Shown here in pieces: positions 50,678-59,825 of a DNA stretch of 64,000 bases (position 1 is the stretch's first letter; the number at the start of each line of letters is the position of its first letter). Below the pieces are notes generated by a model. That model did no database searches. It was given only the letters and a program-made list of their open reading frames with translations, and was not told the origin of the DNA. The stretch comes from Bellilinea sp040754815 (lineage in GTDB: Bacteria; Chloroflexota; Anaerolineae; Anaerolineales; Anaerolineaceae): positions 8,770-72,769 of the forward strand of contig JBFMBX010000011.1 of assembly GCA_040754815.1 (NCBI GenBank). Direction: 5' to 3'. A program made the position numbers and the translations under genes.

Positions 50678-51454
50678 TCACCCCAAATCCGGAAACTGCC
50701 AGCGGCGCAGTCCATCCAGAGCCTGATAAGCCGTCAGGTCCAGTTGCAGGGGAGTGATCGAAACATAATTGCCCGCCAGTGCGCCGATATCCGTGCCTTC
50801 CTCCGGCAGGCCGGTGGGTTCATCACCGCCAATCCAGTAATACGGTTTGCCGCGCGGGTCCTCCCGGCAAATCAACTCATCGCGGTAAATCCGCAGTCCC
50901 ATACGGGTGACCATCCAGCCGCGAATCGCAGTAAGGGGCTGGTTTGGAACATTGACATTCAGCAGTACATGGCGCGGCAGGCCATGCTCCATCACCAGCG
51001 GCAGCAGCCGTGCCGCCACCGCCGCCGCCGTCTCGTAGTGGAGGGTGTGATTATTTTCCTCGTTGCGGTCGAGTGAAAAAGCCAGCGAAGGCAGTCCCCA
51101 AATGGCACCTTCCATTGCCGCCGTCACCGTGCCGGAATAGGTCACATCATGCCCGACGTTGGCGTTGGGGTTGATGCCCGAAACGACCAGATCAATCGGC
51201 TCCGCCAGAATGCCCAGCACAGCCAGCGCCACACAATCGGATGGAGCGCCGTCACTGGTCAGGGCCGGCGTTCCATCGGCCAGTTGTACTTCTTTCACGC
51301 GCAGGGGACGATGCAGCGTTTTGACATGACCGGAAGCCGACCAGTTGCGGTCCGGCGCCAGCACACTCACTTTGCCAAAAGGCCGCAATGCCTGTGCCAA
51401 TGCCAGCAATCCCGGCGCTGTTACGCCGTCATCATTGGTAACCAGTATGTGCAT
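50678..51454 (-). CDS. surE: 5'/3'-nucleotidase SurE
   Basis: A 258-residue SurE phosphatase acting on nucleoside monophosphates and short polyphosphates. Metal ligands are Asp8 and Asp9 in 'MHILVTNDDG', the Ser in 'RNWSASGH', and the Asn in 'SGINPNANVG'. 'TYSGTVTAAMEG' is the conserved helix start. It lies 16 bases after the adenosine deaminase gene on the same strand and is probably cotranscribed with it. Both act in nucleotide/nucleoside breakdown: SurE releases nucleosides and Add deaminates adenosine. Confidence 0.95.
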   Translation of the reverse strand: MHILVTNDDGVTAPGLLALAQALRPFGKVSVLAPDRNWSASGHVKTLHRPLRVKEVQLADGTPALTSDGAPSDCVALAVLGILAEPIDLVVSGINPNANVGHDVTYSGTVTAAMEGAIWGLPSLAFSLDRNEENNHTLHYETAAAVAARLLPLVMEHGLPRHVLLNVNVPNQPLTAIRGWMVTRMGLRIYRDELICREDPRGKPYYWIGGDEPTGLPEEGTDIGALAGNYVSITPLQLDLTAYQALDGLRRWQFPDLG

Positions 51455-51470
51455 ATACTTCTGCCTCGAT

Positions 51471-52526
51471 TCAGGTTTCTTCTAAAGTATCCATTTCAAT
51501 TTTCAGGCGCTGAACGAGTGCCTGTTTTTCTTCGGGGGGTAACAGGCTGGCCTGTGCCGCTGCCAGCACTCTCTCTTTTAACACCTGCCGGCTAATGCCC
51601 ACTACCTCTACCGCCACGCGGTATTCATCACTCAGGCGGATGCGCGAAATGCCGGGGTCGTCACTGTTGATGGTCACATTCAGGCCGGCTTCCAGCATTT
51701 TTTTCAACGGGTGCATGAACATCGCCTCGACGGCACCGCTCTGCACATTGCTGGTCGGGCACACCTCAAACGGCACGCCTCGTTCGGCGGCCAGCCGGGT
51801 GATATCTTCATTACATATTACGGTGATCCCGTGACCAATTCGATTGGCCTCAAAATCTTCTATGGCCTGCTGTACATTTTCGGGCGGTCCCCATTCACCG
51901 GCGTGAACAGTCACCGCCAGCCCGTCCTTGCGGGCTTGACGGAAAAGGCTCAAAAACGGGGCGGCACTGAAATAAAACTCATCACCGGCCAGATCAATCC
52001 CCACCACCCCGCGGTGGCGAAACTCCACCGCCAGCGCAGTCACCTGTTCGGCCAGTTCCACCGGTTCGTGGCGGTTCATGGAAACCAGCAAACCAACCGG
52101 CAGGCTGAAATCGCGGCTGGCCTCTTCAACGGCGGTGCAGACCCATTCCATCACATCACGCAGGGCAAAGTTGCGCTGGCGGCTGAGAGCCACCGGCGTA
52201 AAGCGCAATTCCATGTAGCGCACCTGATCCAGCGCCGCATCTTCAACCGCCTCGCGGCTGATGCGCTGAATGATTTCCGGGCTGCGGTAGAACAGGCGCA
52301 GCACTTGAAATTTGTGTAAAAAATTATCCACATGGAGCGGATCACCATTAAACACCTGCACCATGCGGGAGAGCGATTCGGCATCCTGCGGGAGGGGCAG
52401 GTGTTGTTGACGGGCAATTTCCAGCAGGGTAGAGAGGCGCAAAGAACCCTCCAGGTGCCGGTGCAGTTCTACCTTTGGCATACTTTCGTAATATGGTCCC
52501 GGTATCTCATCTCCATACCAGCCCAT
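51471..52526 (-). CDS. add: Adenosine deaminase
   Basis: A 351-residue amidohydrolase converting adenosine to inosine. The zinc ligands HxH lie in 'PKVELHRHLEGSL' (about residues 17-29); 'TVHAGEWGPPENV' gives the next His and the catalytic Glu, 'NRIGHGITV' another His, and 'INSDDPGIS' the zinc Asp. Adenine deaminase is a less likely alternative in the same family. The ATG follows AGAGGAGGG by seven bases. The short leader contains a perfect 16-bp palindrome. First gene of the add-surE unit. Confidence 0.9.
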   Translation of the reverse strand: MGWYGDEIPGPYYESMPKVELHRHLEGSLRLSTLLEIARQQHLPLPQDAESLSRMVQVFNGDPLHVDNFLHKFQVLRLFYRSPEIIQRISREAVEDAALDQVRYMELRFTPVALSRQRNFALRDVMEWVCTAVEEASRDFSLPVGLLVSMNRHEPVELAEQVTALAVEFRHRGVVGIDLAGDEFYFSAAPFLSLFRQARKDGLAVTVHAGEWGPPENVQQAIEDFEANRIGHGITVICNEDITRLAAERGVPFEVCPTSNVQSGAVEAMFMHPLKKMLEAGLNVTINSDDPGISRIRLSDEYRVAVEVVGISRQVLKERVLAAAQASLLPPEEKQALVQRLKIEMDTLEET

Positions 52527-52548
52527 TGCAAACCCTCCTCTCTACCCC

Positions 52549-52564
52549 GGAGATGATCATCTCC
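52549..52564. promoter_or_regulatory. 16-bp perfect palindrome in the add leader
   Basis: GGAGATGATCATCTCC at 52549-52564, about 10 bases after a minus-strand extended -10 (TGA-TAGAAT, TAGAAT at 52575-52580) and 22 bases before the ATG. The position just after the transcript start suits a repressor operator. Confidence 0.5.
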
Positions 52565-52853
52565 AATTGGCACAATTCTATCATAAATCCATCCCCGGCT
52601 TATCCAAAATGAACTTGCGAAGTTGTAAACCCCCGCCGGCGCGCAACGCAGCCATCGTTTTCCCCGCCATTTGAAGCCGCCGCCTCCGGCAAAACTGCTC
52701 ATGCTCGTTTCCTTTGATAATAGGATAAACCGCAGAGTCTTTTTTCCCTAACGGCTTATATTTATTAAAGTTTTACAGTAATCTTTACTTCATGGGGCTA
52801 TAATCAACAAAAAGCCATCGGTTTTATTCTGCAATGAACAGGACGACAATCTT

Positions 52854-54395
52854 TTGGTTCATCAGCCGCCGCTGATTCTGGTCATACTGCTGGTGCTTTC
52901 GGGGGTGGTTTGCGCCTATCTGGCAGCCTGGGCGCAGGTTCGTCACCGCCAGTCAGCAGCGCTGGAATTTTCTCTGCTCACCTGGGCATCTGCCCTTTAT
53001 TCGCTGGGCTACGCCATTGAAATTACGCGCAACCGACTGGAAGATATCCTGATTGCCATTCGCATTGAATATCTGGGTTTAGCCTTTATTCCGGCATTGT
53101 TTATCCTTTTTACAATGCACTTCATTCGCGGTAAACCGCTGGGCATTTTGCCAACCGCTGCCTCGCTCATCATACCGTTGATCACCCTTGCACTGGTCTG
53201 GACGGTGGAACAACACGGCTGGTACTATCGTGAACCGCATATCGAAAGCGGCCTGTATTTTCCCGTGCTGGTCTTTGAACGCGGCCCGTGGTATTTTGTG
53301 CAATTGACTTATCTGCTGGTGGCAGCCCTGCTCATGATCATCGCACTGGTATGGCATGGGATACGCCGCCCGCCTCCGCAGCGAATTCGCTTTTTATTAA
53401 TCGCCGGTGGTGCAGCCGCGCCGCTGGTTGAGGGGTTCTTTTACAGCATGGGGCTGCTGCCTCGCGGCATAGATGCAGGGCCGTTGGCGCTTTCGGTTAC
53501 CGTGTTATTATTCGCTCTGGCACTGTTTCGCTTCGGGTTGTTTGAAATCGTCCCCGCGGCGCGGGAACTGGCGCTGGATTCGGTGCGCGAAGGCTTTTTT
53601 GTCATGGATCACTCCGGCAAAGTACTCGACCTCAACCGCGCCGCCCGGCAGCTCAAAGAAACAGCCCAATGGAAAATCGGCTATCCCATCCCCCGCAACG
53701 GCCCGCTTTCCGAGTGGATTGCCGGAACAGGTTTTGAAGTTCAACCGGTGTATGAATTTGCCATCCACGAGGAGGATGGTCACGTGCGCTATTTTCGCGT
53801 GCGTGCTTACCCGCTTTCGGACTGGAGGGGATGGGTGAGCGCAACGGCCTTCCTCATCAGCGATATCAGCGAAACCACCCGCCTGATTCAGCGGCTGGAC
53901 GAGCAGGCCAGCACCGATGAACTGACCGGGCTGCTCAACCGCCGCGCCCTGATACAAAACGGCAACGAACTGGTGGCAAATCTGAACCGCAAGGGAGAAA
54001 TGCTGGCCGTGTTGTTACTGGATCTGGATCACTTCAAAGAAATCAACGATACCTTCGGGCACGAACGGGGAGATGCCGTGTTGCGGTGGGTCGGCCGCTG
54101 TTTACAGCAGCACCTGCGCGAAGAGGATATCTTCGGGCGGTACGGCGGCGATGAATTTGTCATTTTTCTGGCAGGGGCAGATTTTACAGCCGCCCAACGA
54201 GTAGCCGAAAGGATCAGACGAGGGATCGAGGAAGGTTCCAATCAGCTGGAGCTGGGCGGGTTGAAAGTAAGCGCCAGCATTGGCGTGTGTGCGGTGACTT
54301 CGACCACAGGAATAACGCTGGATGAGTTGCTGCACTGCGCCGATCAGGCACTCTACCGCGCCAAAAGCAGCGGCCGCAACCGGGTCGTCGGTTGA
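52854..54395 (+). CDS. 7TM-PAS-GGDEF diguanylate cyclase
   Basis: 513 residues. Residues about 5-235 hold seven hydrophobic helices like the N-terminal 7TM sensor of histidine kinases, a PAS-like domain follows (about 240-345), then a GGDEF domain (about 350-510). The active site 'RYGGDEFVIF' is intact (about residue 430). 'REED' five residues before it matches the RxxD inhibitory I-site, so product feedback is expected. It makes cyclic di-GMP, the substrate of the two HD-GYP proteins in this window. The start is a TTG with AGGA 11 bases upstream; no in-frame ATG fits. TATAAT at 52799-52804 is the probable -10. Confidence 0.9.
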   Translation: MVHQPPLILVILLVLSGVVCAYLAAWAQVRHRQSAALEFSLLTWASALYSLGYAIEITRNRLEDILIAIRIEYLGLAFIPALFILFTMHFIRGKPLGILPTAASLIIPLITLALVWTVEQHGWYYREPHIESGLYFPVLVFERGPWYFVQLTYLLVAALLMIIALVWHGIRRPPPQRIRFLLIAGGAAAPLVEGFFYSMGLLPRGIDAGPLALSVTVLLFALALFRFGLFEIVPAARELALDSVREGFFVMDHSGKVLDLNRAARQLKETAQWKIGYPIPRNGPLSEWIAGTGFEVQPVYEFAIHEEDGHVRYFRVRAYPLSDWRGWVSATAFLISDISETTRLIQRLDEQASTDELTGLLNRRALIQNGNELVANLNRKGEMLAVLLLDLDHFKEINDTFGHERGDAVLRWVGRCLQQHLREEDIFGRYGGDEFVIFLAGADFTAAQRVAERIRRGIEEGSNQLELGGLKVSASIGVCAVTSTTGITLDELLHCADQALYRAKSSGRNRVVG

Positions 54396-54397
54396 AA

Positions 54398-54430
54398 AGC
54401 AGGGTCAAGCCCCTTGCCTGCTCCCGCCGC
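54398..54430 (-). terminator. Hairpin between the GGDEF and dedA genes
   Basis: AGCAGG (54398-54403) and CCTGCT (54417-54422) with CAAG/CTTG inside. On the minus strand the tail is TTTTCAACC, so it probably terminates the dedA transcript. Confidence 0.5.
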
Positions 54431-54471
54431 CGGCGGCGTTCAGTCCAACCCGGATATATCGGTTCAACCCA

Positions 54472-55125
54472 TCAATCTGTTGCCGCGGCGCGTTTCTCGC
54501 GGTGGGCTTTGAGGGTTTCCCACACTGCCGGCAGCACTGAGATCAGGATGATGGCGATAATCACAAAGGAAAAATTATTCTCCACGAAAGGCAAACCGCC
54601 GAAGAAGTAACCGCCCCACAAAAAGAGCGTCACCCACAAGGCGCCGCCGACAACGTTATAGGTGAGGAAATAACTATAACGCATCTTGCCAATGCCGGCC
54701 ACGAAGGGCGCAAAAGTGCGCACAATCGGCACGAAGCGCGCCAGCAAAATGGTCTTGCCGCCGTGCTTTTCGTAAAACTTTTGGGTGCGTTCCAGATATT
54801 CCCGTTTGACCCAGCGGGTTTCGTGTTCGAATACCCGCGAACCAACTTTGTTGCCGATCCAGTAATTGACACTGTCGCCGATGACGGCGGCAGCCATCAG
54901 CATCAGCCATAACGGCAGGATCGAAAGCGAGCCTTTGGCCGAAAAGGCTCCCGCCGCAAACAGCAGGGAATCTCCCGGCAGAAACGGCATAACGACCAGC
55001 CCGGTTTCGATAAAAATAATCAAAAACAGCACGGCGTAGGTACCCGCCCCCACGCTGCGGATAATCAAATCCAGATAATGGTCAATGTGCAGTACAAAAT
55101 CAATCGCCAGTTTAATCCATTCCAT
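54472..55125 (-). CDS. DedA-family membrane protein
   Basis: 217 residues with five to six helices. It carries the DedA/SNARE-associated signatures 'FIETGLVVMPFLPGDSLLF' (about residues 38-56, with the re-entrant acidic residue), 'GDSVNYWIGNKVG' and 'ILLARFVPIVRTFAPFVAG' (with two essential arginines). DedA proteins support membrane homeostasis; some move undecaprenyl phosphate or phosphatidyl lipids across the membrane. The gene overlaps the end of the PrsW-like gene by 14 bases and lies in a five-gene minus-strand run. Confidence 0.9.
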   Translation of the reverse strand: MEWIKLAIDFVLHIDHYLDLIIRSVGAGTYAVLFLIIFIETGLVVMPFLPGDSLLFAAGAFSAKGSLSILPLWLMLMAAAVIGDSVNYWIGNKVGSRVFEHETRWVKREYLERTQKFYEKHGGKTILLARFVPIVRTFAPFVAGIGKMRYSYFLTYNVVGGALWVTLFLWGGYFFGGLPFVENNFSFVIIAIILISVLPAVWETLKAHREKRAAATD

Positions 55126-56440
55126 TGCCAGTATTCCTCTTTAAAGTTTCGTGGTCGGCTGCGGCAGGAATATCCTGCTCGGTTTGCGGGGAGAGTACTG
55201 TGAATTGCCCATCAGCGGGCTGGTCAGCAGCAGCCACCCCTTGCCCGGCCTCCCTTTGCAAACGGGAATTCATCCACAGCAGCAAGCCCATATTGAATAT
55301 CACCAAAACCGGTAAAGCCAGCCACAATGGGTTCATTGTACCATCGAAAAGCGGCAGATTGTTGAGCAAGGGCGTTTGCGGCGTCACCGGAACGGCGCTC
55401 AACACGCCAAACAGGTTCCACGAAGCGTGCAGGCCAACGGCCAGCAGGTAGGTGCCGATCAAGCGGCCCACAAAGCGGCGTTGACCCCAAAACGAAGCCA
55501 GCCCCCACCCCAGCATGGCCGTGGCAGTGATGTGCAGCAAGAGCGACCCGATCCTTACCACCAGAATCAACGAACCGCTGCCGTTCCCTGCGCCGGCCAG
55601 CGCACTCAGGTTTTCCCACAGGCCAAAGGCAGCCCCGCACAACGCCCCGCCCACAAAACCCTGCGCCGGGGTCGGCCGGTCACCGGCAAAGAAAAACAAC
55701 GGCAGCGGTTTGAGCAATTCCTCCACCAGTGGGGTGAGCCCTGCCACCAGACTGACGAGCAGTGTGACGATCACCGGGTTGGAAAACACCTGTTCGGTCA
55801 GCCGTTCCAGTTGCTGAAGGTCGAAGGCGGACGGGTCGAACCTTTCGAAGAAGCGCTGCAACTCGGCCAGCAGCTGCGGTTGGGTATTGAGGTAAGCCCC
55901 CAGCACCACCATGTAAACCGCCAGCAGCCCCAATGAAAGAACCAGCGTGAGCGGAATGGTCAGCGCAAATGAGGTCGAAAGAATCTGCCACTCCTGCCCG
56001 CGTTGCAGGACATTCAATCGCCGGCGCGCAATTTCGATCAGCCACCAGGCGGGAATAACCGCCCCGATGATCACCAGCGATGGCAGAAACAGCCACGCGA
56101 GCGAAGAAGTTTCCACCGCCCGGAAAAACACCACCAGCGGCAGCCAGACGAGCATCGCCAGACTGGCCAGCGTCAGCCCGTATCCGCCGGGGGTCTTTTT
56201 CTGCGGGGCGGCGGGTGCATTTCGCACCAGCGAGGCCAGCCCCAGCAAAAATACCACACCCATCAATCCGCTGGCAAAGGCGATATTCAAAAAAGAAAGC
56301 GCCGAAGCGGACGGCAGGTTGAGGATGGGGGTGAGCATGGCCAGCCCCACGAGCAGGAAGAGCAGCGCCGCTCCCAGGGAGAGCGCTGCTCCGCTTGCAA
56401 ACAACACCACCAGCAGCCAGAATCGCCAGCCGCGCTGCAT
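55112..56440 (-). CDS. PrsW-like intramembrane metalloprotease
   Basis: About 442 residues with ten or more helices. The conserved motifs are 'LVEELLKPLPLFFF' (EExxK), 'GALCGAAFGLWENLSA' (the FExxEN-like helix) and 'AVGLHASWNLFGVL' (HxxxN), which together form the presumed metal site of PrsW/CAAX-type proteases. PrsW starts regulated proteolysis of anti-sigma factors in Bacillus. No sigma/anti-sigma pair is visible here. The Gln/Glu-rich C-terminus ('AADQPADGQFTVLSPQTEQD') is cytoplasmic. I use the ATG at 56440; GTG and TTG starts lie 6 and 12 bases upstream. Confidence 0.83.
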   Translation of the reverse strand: MQRGWRFWLLVVLFASGAALSLGAALLFLLVGLAMLTPILNLPSASALSFLNIAFASGLMGVVFLLGLASLVRNAPAAPQKKTPGGYGLTLASLAMLVWLPLVVFFRAVETSSLAWLFLPSLVIIGAVIPAWWLIEIARRRLNVLQRGQEWQILSTSFALTIPLTLVLSLGLLAVYMVVLGAYLNTQPQLLAELQRFFERFDPSAFDLQQLERLTEQVFSNPVIVTLLVSLVAGLTPLVEELLKPLPLFFFAGDRPTPAQGFVGGALCGAAFGLWENLSALAGAGNGSGSLILVVRIGSLLLHITATAMLGWGLASFWGQRRFVGRLIGTYLLAVGLHASWNLFGVLSAVPVTPQTPLLNNLPLFDGTMNPLWLALPVLVIFNMGLLLWMNSRLQREAGQGVAAADQPADGQFTVLSPQTEQDIPAAADHETLKRNTGNGMD

Positions 56441-56460
56441 GTTCACCCCCAACGGCCGAT

Positions 56461-57738
56461 CTACTCTTCCTCGATGATGACCGAGAGTACCTTATCGCCG
56501 GGAGGCAGGTCTTCGGGGGCCGCACTGGCCGGGTCGCGGGCGGTCAGGGCTTTGGCCACTTCCATGCCCTCGATGACCTCACCAAAGATGGTGTAGCCAC
56601 CGTCCAGCTGCGGCAGTTCGGCGTAGGTGATGAAGAATTGACTGCCGTTGGTATTGGCGCCGGCGTTGGCCATGCCCACCAGCCCGGGGCGGTCGTACTT
56701 GAGGTCTTCGCTGATTTCATTGGCAAATTGATAACCCGGCCCGCCAAAACCGGTGCCGGAAGGATCGCCGGTTTGGGCAACGAAGTCCGGCAATACGCGG
56801 TGGAAAATCATCCCGTCGAAATACCCCATTTGGGCCAGAAAGACGAATGAATTGACCGCCAGCGGGGCTTTATCGGCAAACAGGCGGATTTTGATATCGC
56901 CCTTTTCGGTTTTCAGCGTGGCGGTGTACTGCTTGTTCTGGTCAATGATCATCGGCGGGCAGCGGTCGAATTGTTTTTCGCGCAAATTAGCCAGTTTGAG
57001 AATGGCATCCAGCGTGGCCGGGTCGTAGGGCACCTGATCTTCGGGGACGAAGATCAACTCGCCGTCAATGAAGACGAACAGAGAGGGCGTGCCGGTCAAC
57101 CCCATATCCATGCCGCTCTGGAAGGTGTTTTCCACCTTGCGCACGATGGCTTCGGAATTCAGATCGCGGCTGAAGCGCGCCGAATCCAGCCCAACGGTCG
57201 CGGCCTGATCCACCAGCCATTTTTCAAAATCGGCTTTCGTCAGTGTTGTCCAGTTTTGCCAGTTGGTCTGGTCAAACAAAAAGTCGTGCATTTCCCAGAA
57301 CTTGCCCTGCAGTCCGGCGGCTTCGGCGGCCTGGGCTGCCAGAAGCGCCTTATCATGCGAGCTGAGCGGGAAGTGGCGGAAAATCACCCGCACCTGATCG
57401 GGGTTGGCTTCCTCAAATTCTTTCAAAAAACCGGCCGCCTGCGAGCAGTACGGACACTGAAAGTCGCTGTATTCCACCAGCGTCAGGCGGGCATTGACCG
57501 CCCCGCGCGACCAGTCCTGATCGCTGACGGGGGGAAGTTTCACCTCTGCCGGGTCGCGCGGATCGGGAAACAGGCTGAAAAGGGTACAGGCCATGGGTGT
57601 CCCTTCCGGCATGGGACGGGGGGTGCGGGTTGGCACGGCAGTCGGCTCAGCCGGCGTTTGCGTAGCCGAAGGCGTACAGGCCGCCAGCAGCAGACCTGCT
57701 GCCACAATTATCAACAAAAAGCGGGATTTTTTCATCAT
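56461..57738 (-). CDS. Lipoprotein fusing a DsbA-like oxidoreductase to a cyclophilin
   Basis: 425 residues. Lipobox 'LLAAC' with Cys21 is followed by a Thr/Pro-rich linker. A DsbA/thioredoxin domain follows (about 75-255) with active site 'CPYC' (95-98), preceded by 'LTLVEYSDF', and cis-proline 'TGTPSLFVF'. A cyclophilin peptidyl-prolyl isomerase domain ends it (about 265-425) with 'KAPLAVNSFVFLAQ', 'IFHRVLPDFVAQTGDP', 'NGSQFFIT' and 'FGEVIEGM'. One chain thus holds a disulfide enzyme and a proline isomerase outside the cell, both helping exported proteins fold. I see no frameshift that could have joined two genes. It lies between tmk and prsW on the same strand. Confidence 0.92.
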   Translation of the reverse strand: MMKKSRFLLIIVAAGLLLAACTPSATQTPAEPTAVPTRTPRPMPEGTPMACTLFSLFPDPRDPAEVKLPPVSDQDWSRGAVNARLTLVEYSDFQCPYCSQAAGFLKEFEEANPDQVRVIFRHFPLSSHDKALLAAQAAEAAGLQGKFWEMHDFLFDQTNWQNWTTLTKADFEKWLVDQAATVGLDSARFSRDLNSEAIVRKVENTFQSGMDMGLTGTPSLFVFIDGELIFVPEDQVPYDPATLDAILKLANLREKQFDRCPPMIIDQNKQYTATLKTEKGDIKIRLFADKAPLAVNSFVFLAQMGYFDGMIFHRVLPDFVAQTGDPSGTGFGGPGYQFANEISEDLKYDRPGLVGMANAGANTNGSQFFITYAELPQLDGGYTIFGEVIEGMEVAKALTARDPASAAPEDLPPGDKVLSVIIEEE

Positions 57739-57783
57739 TTGAATTCCTTAAAAAAGAACCTTTCTTGTTCAAAGTAAGGCGGC

Positions 57784-58398
57784 TTAAGGCCGCAGGCGTG
57801 CCAGCACGTGCTGGCGCAGCACAAATTGTACCGCATCCGGCGGCTGACTGGCATCCACAATGACCCAGCGTTGGGGTTCGGCCTGCGCCAGTTGCAGGTA
57901 GCCCTCCCGCACGCGGCGGTGAAATTCGGCATCGTAGGCATCCATCCGATTCCATTCGCCTTCTTTCTGCTTGCGGCGCAGCCCAACCAGCGGGTCAACA
58001 TCCAGCAGAAAGGTCAAATCCGGACGCAAACCGCCGGTGGCAAATTGAAGCAGTTGACGCAGGGTTTCCAGATCCACCCCATGACCGTACCCCTGATAGG
58101 CAAGGGTCGAGTCGGCGTAGCGGTCGCACAGCACAATCTCCCCCTGCGCCAGCGCCGGGCGGATGACCTCTTCCACCAGTTGGGCGCGCGCCGCCAAAAA
58201 GAGCAGAATTTCGGTGCGGGGGTGCATGGCGGTGTTGGCAAGGTTCATCAGCACGGCGCGTACCTGCTCGCTGATGGGCGTGCCGCCCGGCTCACGCAGG
58301 GTCAGCACCCGGTAGCCCTGCTCGCGCAGGTGGTCTGCCAGCCGGGAAATCTGGGTGGTTTTGCCGGAGCCTTCCGGCCCTTCCAGAGTGATGAACAA
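57784..58398 (-). CDS. tmk: Thymidylate kinase
   Basis: A 204-residue dTMP kinase that makes dTDP. P-loop 'GPEGSGKTTQ' (residues 7-16), 'LREPGGTPISE', 'DRYADSTLAYQG' (the DR motif) and the LID region 'RRKQKEGEWNRMD' are intact. Essential for DNA synthesis. The first gene of a minus-strand run (tmk, DsbA-cyclophilin, prsW-like, dedA). The gaps of 45, 20 and -14 bases allow one operon. A ribosome site is weak (AGGAAAG upstream). Confidence 0.94.
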   Translation of the reverse strand: MFITLEGPEGSGKTTQISRLADHLREQGYRVLTLREPGGTPISEQVRAVLMNLANTAMHPRTEILLFLAARAQLVEEVIRPALAQGEIVLCDRYADSTLAYQGYGHGVDLETLRQLLQFATGGLRPDLTFLLDVDPLVGLRRKQKEGEWNRMDAYDAEFHRRVREGYLQLAQAEPQRWVIVDASQPPDAVQFVLRQHVLARLRP

Positions 58399-58581
58399 AG
58401 CGGAATGTGCGTCCTTTTCTTTACAGGATGAATTCCCCTTCGGGGTGAGGCAGAGCGGCGCTTTTGCGGGCGGCGTTCAGGTCTCTTCCCGAACTCAAAT
58501 TTCGTCAGGCTGAATTGTACCCCACTTTTGACGGGCCGAATGTTCTTTTTCCACCGTTTTTTATGAGGATCAGCCGTTAAA

Positions 58582-58604
58582 GTTTGGTTATAATCTTACC
58601 AAAC
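58582..58604 (+). promoter_or_regulatory. -10 inside an inverted repeat before the P450 gene
   Basis: GTTTGGT (58582-58588) and ACCAAAC (58598-58604) are exact complements around TATAATCTT (TATAAT 58589-58594). The 9-base spacer equals that of the LysM-gene palindrome at 50062. It suggests a repressor site over the promoter. Confidence 0.55.
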
Positions 58605-58628
58605 CGGTCATAATTGGAGAGAAAAATT

Positions 58629-59825
58629 ATGCACACCTCGTTACAGGAATTGGGAATTGATTTTCTTTCGCCGCAATTCATCGCCGATCCCTACCCTTTT
58701 TACGACCGGTTACGCGCCGCCTGCCCCATCCTTTTCGACCGGCACTGGAATTTGTGGTTCTTCAGCACTTATGAGGATATTACCGCCCTGCTGCGCGAGC
58801 GGCGGCTGGGGCGCGATCTGGCCGAAGCGCCCAAACCCGACCCGCAAACGCCCTTCGGCTGGCTGCACGCTCATTCCCTGATGGAAAAAGAACCCCCCGA
58901 CCATACCCGTCTGCGCGGGCTGGTCAACAAAGCCTTCACCCCGGCGCAAGTCGAATCCCTGCGCCCGCGCATCGAACAGACGGCCCACCGCCTGCTGGAT
59001 ACGGTCATTGAGCAGGGCGGGATGGATCTGCTGGCCGATTTTGCCGAACCGCTGCCGGTGATGGTCATTGCCGATCTGCTGGGCGTTCCGGCAGAAGCCC
59101 GCCCGCGCCTGCGGCCATGGTCACACCAGATTGTGGCCATGTACGAACTGGCCTACAGCGCCGAGGATGAAAAGCGGGCCAACCGCGCCGTGAGTGAGTT
59201 TGCCGCCTTTCTGCGCGGACTGGCCGCCGGGCGTAAACTGCAGCCGCAGGACGACCTGATCAGCGCGCTGGCCGCCGCCGAAGAAGAAGGCAGCCGCCTG
59301 AGCGAGGATGAATTGATTGCCACCTGCATTTTGCTGCTCAACGCCGGGCACGAAGCCACCGTCAACGCCATTGCCAACGGCATGCTGGCGCTCTTCCGCA
59401 ACCCCGATCAGTACGCCCTGCTGCGCCGTTCACCGCATCTGCTGAAATCGGCAGTGGAAGAAATGCTGCGCTACGATACGCCCTTGCAGCTTTTCCGCCG
59501 CTGGGTGCGCGAGGATGTGGAATACAAGGGCAACCGGCTGACCCGCGGCATGCAGGCCGCCTTGCTCTACGGTGCCGCCAACCGCGACCCGGCGCGCTTC
59601 CCCGACCCGCATCGCTTCGATATCACCCGCAGTGACAATCCGCACCTGACCTTCGGGATGGGTATTCATTACTGTGTCGGTGCACCACTGGCGCGGCTGG
59701 AAATGCAGGTAGCCATGCAGGCCCTGCTGGAACGAATGCCCAACCTGCGGCTGGCGGATACGCCGCTGGAATACCGCCCCAATTTTGTGATTCGCGGGCT
59801 CAAAGCCCTGCCGGTGCGGTTTTAG
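58629..59825 (+). CDS. Cytochrome P450
   Basis: A 398-residue soluble bacterial P450. The heme-binding 'FGMGIHYCVGAPLAR' has its cysteine at about residue 349. The oxygen-activation helix 'LLLNAGHEATVNAI' keeps an acidic-Thr pair, and 'EEMLRYDTP' and 'RRWVREDVE' give the ExxR and following arginine. The closest style is the CYP107/CYP109-like group of fatty-acid, terpenoid or polyketide hydroxylases; the substrate is unknown. No ferredoxin or reductase gene is near, so electrons must come from elsewhere. ATG at 58629 with GGAGAG ten bases upstream. The 3' end overlaps a convergent gene by 26 bases. Confidence 0.93.
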   Translation: MHTSLQELGIDFLSPQFIADPYPFYDRLRAACPILFDRHWNLWFFSTYEDITALLRERRLGRDLAEAPKPDPQTPFGWLHAHSLMEKEPPDHTRLRGLVNKAFTPAQVESLRPRIEQTAHRLLDTVIEQGGMDLLADFAEPLPVMVIADLLGVPAEARPRLRPWSHQIVAMYELAYSAEDEKRANRAVSEFAAFLRGLAAGRKLQPQDDLISALAAAEEEGSRLSEDELIATCILLLNAGHEATVNAIANGMLALFRNPDQYALLRRSPHLLKSAVEEMLRYDTPLQLFRRWVREDVEYKGNRLTRGMQAALLYGAANRDPARFPDPHRFDITRSDNPHLTFGMGIHYCVGAPLARLEMQVAMQALLERMPNLRLADTPLEYRPNFVIRGLKALPVRF

